DNA of 17,678 bases from DATBWZ01 sp036514535 (lineage in GTDB: Bacteria; JAMCPX01; DATBWZ01): the NCBI GenBank assembly GCA_036514535.1, contig DATBWZ010000131.1:1-17678 (forward strand), in the 5' to 3' direction. The translations under genes were made by a program, and so were the position numbers. The notes beneath the pieces are model-generated. The model was not told where the DNA came from. It searched no databases and worked only from the letters and a program-made list of their open reading frames with translations. Below are positions 1 through 5,539 of this stretch, piece by piece. How positions within the stretch are numbered: position 1 is the stretch's first letter; each line of letters starts with the position of its first letter.

Positions 1-1
1 T

Positions 2-1096
2 GGAATGAGCAATGTGCCGGCGATTTTGCTTGCGAAAAAACTGATTGATATTTTGCCCGGGGAGCTGACAAGGGTATTCTATTCGGATAATGGTTCCACA
101 GCGGTTGAGGTTGGAATAAAAATGTGCCTTCAGTACTGGCAGCACACTGGCAGGCCTGAAAAGCAGATGTTTGTCTCATTGCGGAATGGTTATCACGGCG
201 ATACTATCGGCGCTATGAGCGTTGGCGGCATTGATCTATTCCATTCTGCGTTTAAACCCCTGTTGTTTCAATCCATCAGGGTTGCTTCTCCTTACTGTTA
301 CAGGTGCGAACTCGGGTTAGAGTATCCTTTGTGCGAGATTGCCTGCGTGGAAGAAATAGAATCAATTGCCAAGAATTACCCTGGAGTGATTGCCGGGCTT
401 GTGATTGAGCCCATGGTTCAGGCTGCTGGTGGATTTATCATGTCCCCCCCTGGATATTTGAAAAGAGTTTACGAGATAACCAGGAAGCATGAAATTCTTC
501 TCATAGCTGATGAAGTGGCAACCGGATTCATGAGAACAGGCAGGATGTTCGCTTGCGAGCACGAGGGAGTGGTCCCGGATATCCTTTGCATTTCCAAAGG
601 GTTGACGAGCGGTTACATGCCGCTTGCCGCAACAGTCACAGGAGAGAATGTCTTCGCTGCGTTTCTTGGCAGGTATGAAGAATTCAAATCTTTTTTCCAC
701 GGCCATACTTACACCGGAAATCAGCTCGGATGCAGTCTTGCGATTCGGAGCATTGAGTTGTTAACCAGAAAAAAATTCCTCAATTCTATAGCGCAGAAGA
801 TAAAAATTTTTGAAAAAGGGATTGATAAATTTAAAAAACTTAAACATGTCGGCGAAGTCAGGAATTTGGGGCTTATGGGAGGGATTGAGATTGTAAAACG
901 CAAGGATACAAAAGAACCATATAATCTTAAGGAAAAGGTCGGAATAAGGGTTTGCAGAGAGGTCAGAAAGGATAATATTTTTCTCCGTCCGCTTGGGAAC
1001 GTAGTTGTCCTGATGCCGCCCCTGTCAATTACTAAAGAAGAAATAAAGCATCTCCTTGATGCAACATACAATGCGATAAGTAAGATTACAGACTGA
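2..1096 (+). CDS. bioA: Adenosylmethionine-8-amino-7-oxononanoate aminotransferase (5' end outside window)
   Basis: BioA is a PLP-dependent class III aminotransferase that moves an amino group from S-adenosylmethionine to KAPA, giving DAPA, the penultimate biotin precursor. The visible 364 codons hold the family signatures: YSDNGSTAVEVGIKM near the visible start, the YHGDT segment, the DEVATGFMRTG cofactor-binding motif, and DILCISKGLTSG. The Lys of SKG (codon 596-598) is the expected Schiff-base lysine. HTYTGNQLGCS follows, as in BioA. Full-length relatives have roughly 430-460 residues, so about 80 N-terminal residues lie upstream of the window. The in-frame ATG at 5 is probably internal, because the open frame extends to the window edge and the sequence there already matches the family interior. 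The stop TGA overlaps the bioD start (ATGA), so the two are translationally coupled. Identification is secure; only the 5' end is missing. Confidence 0.96.
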   Translation, partial: GMSNVPAILLAKKLIDILPGELTRVFYSDNGSTAVEVGIKMCLQYWQHTGRPEKQMFVSLRNGYHGDTIGAMSVGGIDLFHSAFKPLLFQSIRVASPYCYRCELGLEYPLCEIACVEEIESIAKNYPGVIAGLVIEPMVQAAGGFIMSPPGYLKRVYEITRKHEILLIADEVATGFMRTGRMFACEHEGVVPDILCISKGLTSGYMPLAATVTGENVFAAFLGRYEEFKSFFHGHTYTGNQLGCSLAIRSIELLTRKKFLNSIAQKIKIFEKGIDKFKKLKHVGEVRNLGLMGGIEIVKRKDTKEPYNLKEKVGIRVCREVRKDNIFLRPLGNVVVLMPPLSITKEEIKHLLDATYNAISKITD

Positions 1097-1743
1097 TGAA
1101 AAGAAACGGCATTTTTATAACAGGGACTGATACCGGCGTTGGAAAAACCTTTGTGGCGTGCTCCCTGATACGTGTTCTACGGGATCATAGAGCGGATATT
1201 GGCGTAATGAAACCTGTGGAAACCGGATGCAGGAAAAGGGGGCGGAGATTGGTTCCCGGGGACGGGGTCAGGCTTATAAGCGCTGCAGGTGTATTGGATC
1301 CCGAGAACCTTGTCGTTCCGTATAAATTTCGCACGCCGCTTGCGCCTTATGCCGCCGCAATGATCGAAAACAGAAGAATTAATCTCTCCCGGATAAGAAA
1401 ATCCTTCCGTTGTCTTTCTAAGTTGCATGAATTCTTGGTTGTGGAGGGCGCTGGCGGATTGTTTGTTCCGTTAACCAGGGACTATACTTTTCTTGATTTT
1501 ATAAAGGAAACAAAATTATCAGTAGTTATTGTTGCAGGAAACAAATTAGGCGTACTCAACCATATAATGTTGACCGTTTTCTGCCTTAAAAAATATAATA
1601 TAAATCCTGAATTGGTTATTTTGAATAATATTGAATCTCCCGGTGTCCCTGCCCAGAAGACCAATTTGAAGATACTTAAGCGCCTTCTCCCCGGCATCAA
1701 GGTGCTGAACTTTCCTTATATGGGAACCGTCTATAAAAGTTAA
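1096..1743 (+). CDS. bioD: Dethiobiotin synthetase BioD
   Basis: BioD is an ATP-dependent cytosolic enzyme that carboxylates DAPA and closes the ureido ring, making dethiobiotin, the step directly after BioA. The 215-residue protein has the usual length. It begins with GIFITGTDTGVGKTFVA, the BioD form of the P-loop (GTDTGVGKT, about residues 10-18), followed by MKPVETGC, the substrate-side lysine motif. VEGAGGLFVPL is the conserved acidic switch motif, and the late ILNNIESP matches the nucleotide-specificity region. The start is fixed by the ATGA overlap with bioA; no separate Shine-Dalgarno sequence is needed for coupled translation. It is the last gene of the bio operon here, since the next gene lies on the opposite strand and ends 33 bases away. 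No convincing terminator was seen between them. Confidence 0.96.
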   Translation: MKRNGIFITGTDTGVGKTFVACSLIRVLRDHRADIGVMKPVETGCRKRGRRLVPGDGVRLISAAGVLDPENLVVPYKFRTPLAPYAAAMIENRRINLSRIRKSFRCLSKLHEFLVVEGAGGLFVPLTRDYTFLDFIKETKLSVVIVAGNKLGVLNHIMLTVFCLKKYNINPELVILNNIESPGVPAQKTNLKILKRLLPGIKVLNFPYMGTVYKS

Positions 1744-1776
1744 AATGATTTTGCCGGATTGTAATAAACATTACCC

Positions 1777-3318
1777 TTAAGTTTCTTTGGATATATTTTC
1801 AGTTATTGCTGTACTATTTGGATTGTTTTTTGATTCGCTTGTTGAATTTGTTTTTAGTATTTTTCTTTTTTTAAGTCCTTTTATAAATATATCAACAAGA
1901 TGCGGATCAAACTGTGTTTCTTTTCCATTTATCAATTCTTCCGCTGCCTGTTCAACTTTCAATGCGTCCCTGTATGACCTTTTTTCAGTCATTGCAGTAA
2001 AACTGTCTACTATGGAAATAATTCTTGCTCCAATCGGGATATCTTCACCCTTTCTCCCTTCCGGGTAACCTGTGCCATTCCACTTTTCATGATGGAAGTA
2101 AACATCGGCAACGATATCCTTCAGGAATGTTACCGACTCAATAATTTTCTTTCCCATTAGCGGATGCATCCGGAATTTTTCATTCTCTTTTTCCGTAAGC
2201 TTTCCAGCTTTGTTCAGAGCTTCAAGTTGCATTCCTATCTTTCCTATATCATGTAATAATGCCGCCCTGTAAATCCTTTCAGCTTCAGAATTACTCAGAG
2301 CCAAATCCTCGGTAAGTATTTTTGCGTAATCTGTAACCTTCTCCGAATGACCCCGTGTATAAAAATCTTTTGCTTCCAGTGCCTGGACGAGCGCCTGTAT
2401 AGTTTCATTGAAAGACTGCTGGAGCTCCGCATAAAGCAACGAGTTTTCAATAGACATCGCAGCCCTATCGGCAATAATAGATACAAATTTACGTTGTCCC
2501 TCGGTAAATTCCTTTCCCTTGGTGAATGAAAAGGTAAAGATGCATCCTTTGAGGGCATTCTGTGATTTTATTCCGACTGCCAGAATGGAATGGCATGTTG
2601 TATTCCCACCCCGGGATTTAAAAACTTGGGACACGCGAAGGGATGAAAGAATTATTGGAATATCCTTCTCAAGTTTATTTTTTATCAATCCAAGATTGAG
2701 GGATTTTATTATATTATCCATAGTCAGATTTGTACGGTTTATTGATTTTTCTATCTCCGGTTCCCCGGAATCTCCAAAGATCAAGAGTATCGTTATATCG
2801 GAATTCAGCTCATTCTGAATGGTGGAAACAATAAGTTCAAGAATGCGGTTGATATCCAGCGTGTTAGACATTGATTCACTGATGTTGTAGATGGTAAGCA
2901 TTTCCTTTAACTGGATATTTTCTATCTCCAGTCTCTTTTTTTCTAATCCTTTTTCAATTGAAAGAAGCAGGTGCTCCATCTTGAAGGGTTTTACTATATA
3001 GTCAAAGGCTCCTATTTTCATAGACTCAATCGCATTTTCTACCGTTGCATAACCAGTCATTAGAATAGTTACTGGCTTGTTTGGGAAATCCCCGAGTTTG
3101 TTTAAAACACCCATACCGCCCAGCTTCGGCATATCAAGGTCAAGAATTAGTATGGAATATTGATTAGTTCGGAGTTTTTCCATAGCTTCAACGCCATCTT
3201 CAGCTACATCCGTTATGTAATCATATTGTGACAGAAACTCCTGAAGGATAAACCTGAGTTCCTTTTCATCATCAGCAATGAGGATCCTTGGTTTTGCTGG
3301 TGTAATTAAGTAGCGCAT
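1777..3318 (-). CDS. Response regulator with REC, GAF-like and HD-GYP domains (cyclic-di-GMP phosphodiesterase)
   Basis: Predicted cytosolic two-component output protein that hydrolyses cyclic di-GMP. Residues about 11-125 form a receiver domain with the acidic pair D16-D17, phospho-acceptor D60 in LILDLDMP, T88 and K110 of VKPF, all intact. Residues about 150-295 look like a GAF domain. Residues about 300-490 are an HD-GYP domain with RGHS (H324), LLHDIGK (H356, D357), MHP (H385), FHHEKWNGTGYPEG (409-421) and D438, the complete metal-ligand and GYP set of active enzymes. The Ser/Asn-rich tail looks disordered. At 513 residues it resembles RpfG-type regulators with an added GAF. No histidine kinase is adjacent, so it is an orphan here. 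No Shine-Dalgarno sequence precedes the ATG, and a sigma70-like promoter ends only 9 bases upstream. Confidence in the domains is high; the activating signal is unknown. Confidence 0.93.
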   Translation of the reverse strand: MRYLITPAKPRILIADDEKELRFILQEFLSQYDYITDVAEDGVEAMEKLRTNQYSILILDLDMPKLGGMGVLNKLGDFPNKPVTILMTGYATVENAIESMKIGAFDYIVKPFKMEHLLLSIEKGLEKKRLEIENIQLKEMLTIYNISESMSNTLDINRILELIVSTIQNELNSDITILLIFGDSGEPEIEKSINRTNLTMDNIIKSLNLGLIKNKLEKDIPIILSSLRVSQVFKSRGGNTTCHSILAVGIKSQNALKGCIFTFSFTKGKEFTEGQRKFVSIIADRAAMSIENSLLYAELQQSFNETIQALVQALEAKDFYTRGHSEKVTDYAKILTEDLALSNSEAERIYRAALLHDIGKIGMQLEALNKAGKLTEKENEKFRMHPLMGKKIIESVTFLKDIVADVYFHHEKWNGTGYPEGRKGEDIPIGARIISIVDSFTAMTEKRSYRDALKVEQAAEELINGKETQFDPHLVDIFIKGLKKRKILKTNSTSESKNNPNSTAITENISKET

Positions 3319-3327
3319 TAAGATTTA

Positions 3328-3356
3328 ATTTTATATTAAATCCGGAGTAATATCAA
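3328..3356 (-). promoter_or_regulatory. Sigma70-like promoter for the HD-GYP regulator
   Basis: On the minus strand TTGATA (3356-3351) and TAAAAT (3333-3328) are separated by exactly 17 bases. A transcript would begin around 3321, about three bases before the ATG at 3318, predicting a leaderless or nearly leaderless mRNA. It sits directly downstream of the HU terminator, so the gene probably needs its own promoter. Confidence 0.55.
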
Positions 3357-3358
3357 AT

Positions 3359-3391
3359 AAAAAAACCCAACCCCGGCATCGGGATTGGGTT
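3359..3391 (-). terminator. Rho-independent terminator of the HU gene
   Basis: A 12-bp inverted repeat (3364-3375 with 3380-3391, loop GCAT) is followed on the minus strand by a run of seven T (3365-3359, the first two being part of the stem). The single non-Watson-Crick position is a U-G wobble when read on the minus strand but a C-A mismatch on the plus strand. This agrees with termination of minus-strand transcription leaving the HU gene. Confidence 0.9.
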
Positions 3392-3415
3392 AAAGTATAA
3401 AATTGAGTAAAAAAG

Positions 3416-3700
3416 TTACTTATTAACTGTTTCTTTTAGAGTTTTGCCAGCTTTAAATTTTGGAACCCTTTTGGCAGGAATATCCATCGTTGATCCATCC
3501 TGTGGGTTTCTGCCCTTGCGAGCTTTTCTTTTAGAAACCGAGAAAGTTCCAAATCCAACAAGAGCTACCTCATGCCCCTTTTTAAGGGATGATGTTATTG
3601 TGTCAACAACGGTGTTTAATGCTTTTTCTGCTGCAGTTTTAGTAATGCTTGCGCCCTTGGATATTGCTTCCACCAGATCTCCTTTTGATAATTTGGCCAT
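3416..3700 (-). CDS. hup: HU-family histone-like DNA-binding protein
   Basis: Small nucleoid protein of 94 residues that binds and bends DNA as a dimer. It has the full HU/IHF fold pattern: N-terminal helices (KGDLVEAISKGASITKTAAEKAL), the VALVGFGTFSVSKRKARKGRNPQDG signature in the saddle region (about residues 45-69), the beta-arm with a Pro after DI (DIPAKRVPKF), and the C-terminal FKAGKTLKETVNK. The start is supported by AGGAGG eight bases before the ATG. It is a single-gene unit with a clear terminator and an upstream promoter, divergent from glnB. HU and IHF subunits cannot be separated with certainty from sequence alone; the chain reads as a typical HU. Confidence 0.96.
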   Translation of the reverse strand: MAKLSKGDLVEAISKGASITKTAAEKALNTVVDTITSSLKKGHEVALVGFGTFSVSKRKARKGRNPQDGSTMDIPAKRVPKFKAGKTLKETVNK

Positions 3701-3747
3701 AAGCCCCTCCTTTTAATAGAATTTTTTATAAACCTTCAATGTCTGAG

Positions 3748-3776
3748 AGAGTAGCAAATTCAATATGTCCTGTCAA
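3748..3776 (-). promoter_or_regulatory. Candidate promoter of the HU gene
   Basis: Minus-strand TTGACA (3776-3771) is followed after 17 bases by TACTCT (3753-3748), preceded by TGC, an extended -10 element. The predicted leader of about 40 bases contains the strong AGGAGG ribosome-binding site. The -10 match is only partial, so the -35 box and the TG element carry the call. Confidence 0.5.
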
Positions 3777-3811
3777 GAAAAATTTTAAAAATACACAACA
3801 CATCAAATATA

Positions 3812-3839
3812 TTGACAACATGAGTAAATATGATAAATT
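3812..3839 (+). promoter_or_regulatory. Candidate promoter of glnB
   Basis: TTGACA at 3812-3817 and TAAATT at 3834-3839 are spaced by 16 bases, with TGA just before the -10 (extended -10). No sigma54 GG/GC pair at -24/-12 was found upstream of glnB, so classical NtrC-sigma54 control is not visible here. Confidence 0.45.
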
Positions 3840-3870
3840 TGGTATATTAATTGGCGGGAAGGAGGAATTC

Positions 3871-4209
3871 ATGAAGAAGGTGGAAGCAATAATAAAGCCC
3901 TTTAAACTGGACGAGGTTAAGGAGAGTTTAAACGAAATCGGAATACAGGGAATAACAGTTACTGAAGTAAAAGGATTTGGAAGGCAAAAGGGGCATACTG
4001 AACTATACAGGGGGGCTGAGTATGTTGTGGATTTTCTACCAAAGATCAAAGTAGAGATAATTGTCAAGGATAACATGGTGGACAAGGTTGTGGAAACCAT
4101 TCTGGAATCAGCAAAAACAGGAAGGATCGGTGACGGAAAAATTTTTGTTCTTCCTGTTGAAGAGGTTTTGCGCATCAGGACCGGGGAGAAGGGAGAAAAC
4201 GCAATATAA
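3871..4209 (+). CDS. glnB: Nitrogen regulatory protein PII
   Basis: PII is a trimeric cytosolic sensor of 2-oxoglutarate, ATP and ADP that controls ammonium uptake and assimilation through protein contacts. The start chosen at 3871 has GGAGG five bases upstream and gives 112 residues, exactly the family length; the in-frame extension to 3739 lacks family similarity. MKKVEAIIKPFKLDEVKESL is the canonical N-terminus. The T-loop (about residues 37-55) contains Y51, the uridylylation site of proteobacterial PII, and K40. TGRIGDGKIFV (about residues 83-96) is the second PII signature. The neighbours are HU (divergent) and lgt (convergent, ending 12 bases away), with no amtB or glnA beside it, so the choice between GlnB and GlnK cannot be settled by context. 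Confidence 0.96.
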   Translation: MKKVEAIIKPFKLDEVKESLNEIGIQGITVTEVKGFGRQKGHTELYRGAEYVVDFLPKIKVEIIVKDNMVDKVVETILESAKTGRIGDGKIFVLPVEEVLRIRTGEKGENAI

Positions 4210-4220
4210 CGCAGTAAAAT

Positions 4221-5012
4221 TTATTTTTTGCTGGTGGACTTATTCTTCTTGTTGACCAGCAGCAGAATCGTCAAGCATACTCCAAAAACTAATGCGCTTA
4301 TAAATTGAGAGGTAGAAAGATAATTCTCAATAATCCAGCCCCTTTCATCCCCCCGGAAAAATTCAATTATGAACCGCGACAGCGAATATAAAATAAATGT
4401 CCAAAGTGTTAGATAGCCTTCAAAATGCTTTTTTTTCTTAAGAAGCTGGATAACAATGAATATTAAAAGTGCTGCAACGGATGAATAGATCTGCGTTGGG
4501 TGGAGTGTTACGCCTAAAAGGCCTTTGATTACCCATGGTTTTCCCACGAGATTTGGCATTTCAATGCCCCATGTGAGCGATGTGGGCTTGCCGTAACAGC
4601 AACCGGCAAAGAAGCATCCCCATCTTCCGATTGTCTCACCAAGCAGGAGGGCAGGGGCAAGTATATCGGCTACGGTGAGCACCGGTTGTTTTTTGAATTT
4701 CAGATAGAGCATTGCTGTAGTGGCGGCTGCGATTATTCCGCCGTAGAAGACCAATCCTCCTTCCCAGATTTTCAGAATATTCAGAGGTCTCGTTTTATAG
4801 TAATCCCATTCCACTATTATGAAAAGGATTCTGGCTCCTGCTATTGAGGCAATTATCAGCCAGAATGCCATATCAAGGATAATCTCGCTTTTAATCTGTT
4901 TTTGTTTTGCTTCCAGAAGAATATATGCAAGAGCAATCCCGAAGCCCAGAGCCGTGGTCAGGCCGTAAGTATAGAATGGAATTCCAAAAAGGGTAAATAT
5001 TACCGGATGCAT
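4221..5012 (-). CDS. lgt: Prolipoprotein diacylglyceryl transferase Lgt (Cys-variant signature)
   Basis: Inner-membrane enzyme that moves diacylglycerol from phosphatidylglycerol to the lipobox cysteine of prolipoproteins, the first step of lipoprotein maturation. The 263 residues contain about seven hydrophobic segments and start MHPVIFTLFGIPFYTYGL, typical of Lgt. Also present are the GAR motif (59-61), GGLVFYGG (85-92), the signature arginine R130 in GRWGCFFAGCCYGK, HPTQIY (171-176) and R220 in FFRGDERG. Compared with the E. coli enzyme, the histidine of the GG..FHGG segment is Tyr90 and the Asn of GRxGN is Cys133. I believe these variants recur in a non-enterobacterial Lgt subgroup. The start overlaps the lspA stop (TAATG), so it is co-translated as the last gene of ileS-lspA-lgt. 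The tail is Lys/Ser-rich and cytosolic. Confidence 0.94.
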   Translation of the reverse strand: MHPVIFTLFGIPFYTYGLTTALGFGIALAYILLEAKQKQIKSEIILDMAFWLIIASIAGARILFIIVEWDYYKTRPLNILKIWEGGLVFYGGIIAAATTAMLYLKFKKQPVLTVADILAPALLLGETIGRWGCFFAGCCYGKPTSLTWGIEMPNLVGKPWVIKGLLGVTLHPTQIYSSVAALLIFIVIQLLKKKKHFEGYLTLWTFILYSLSRFIIEFFRGDERGWIIENYLSTSQFISALVFGVCLTILLLVNKKNKSTSKK

Positions 5013-5539
5013 TAACTATTCTCTTCCTTTTGGGCGGTTAGCGCTCCAAATATAATCAAGCCAGCGCCTGCTGTTATCACTATATCGGCGAAATTAAATG
5101 CAGGCCAGGTAAAATATCTGTAATAGTGGACGTCAATAAAATCAACCACATAGCCCTGCATAACCCTGTCCCAGATATTTCCCGCTGCTCCGCCCAAGAT
5201 AAAAGAAAAACTTATTTTCATAAGCCTTTCATCAGTTTTAAGATGCATGTAAAGGTAAATTATAAAGAACAACGCGATGAATGCAATCAGCGAAAGAATG
5301 GGCATCCTGAGTTTGTGGTCAAGCGTTGAAAGGAGTCCGAATGCAGCGCCCTTGTTCTCTACGTAGGATAGGTTCAAAAAATTATTTATAATAATAATTG
5401 ATGATTTATTTTTCAGATGTAATACTGCCAGCGATTTAGCGATCCTGTCTATTATAAAGCAGACAGGCAGGATTATCAGCATAAAAGAATGTTTTTCCCA
5501 AAAATATTTTATGATATTGCCTCCACGCATCTGGAGCAA
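5012..5539 (-). CDS. lspA: Lipoprotein signal peptidase (signal peptidase II) LspA
   Basis: Inner-membrane aspartyl protease that removes the signal peptide of diacylated prolipoproteins, the step after Lgt. The protein has four hydrophobic segments and the family motifs NKGAAFG (62-68), GGAAGNIWDR with catalytic D124, and VVDFIDVHY...WPAFNFADI with catalytic D152 (numbered from the TTG at 5539). The length (175 residues) is normal. The gene begins inside the 3' end of ileS. Possible starts are TTG (5539) or ATG (5530), neither with a good ribosome-binding site. A good GGAGG lies just downstream of both, so the true start is uncertain by about a dozen codons. Translation is probably coupled to ileS and then to lgt. 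Confidence 0.95.
   Translation of the reverse strand: MLQMRGGNIIKYFWEKHSFMLIILPVCFIIDRIAKSLAVLHLKNKSSIIIINNFLNLSYVENKGAAFGLLSTLDHKLRMPILSLIAFIALFFIIYLYMHLKTDERLMKISFSFILGGAAGNIWDRVMQGYVVDFIDVHYYRYFTWPAFNFADIVITAGAGLIIFGALTAQKEENS

Noticed and set aside
1761..1774. Small inverted repeat GTAAT/ATTAC between bioD and the HD-GYP gene as a terminator
   Set aside because: Five AT-rich base pairs and no T-run on either strand; too weak to call.
3739..3870. N-terminal extension of glnB to 3739
   Set aside because: The extension has no PII similarity, crosses the predicted promoter, and the ATG at 3871 has GGAGG and gives the exact family length.
3841..3870. Sigma54 promoter upstream of glnB (TTGGCGGG-like stretch)
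   Set aside because: The GG and GC elements are not spaced as in a -24/-12 promoter, and the stretch overlaps the ribosome-binding site.
3726..4175. 149-residue minus-strand frame opposite glnB
   Set aside because: The plus frame is an unmistakable PII protein with a strong ribosome-binding site; the antisense frame is a shadow.
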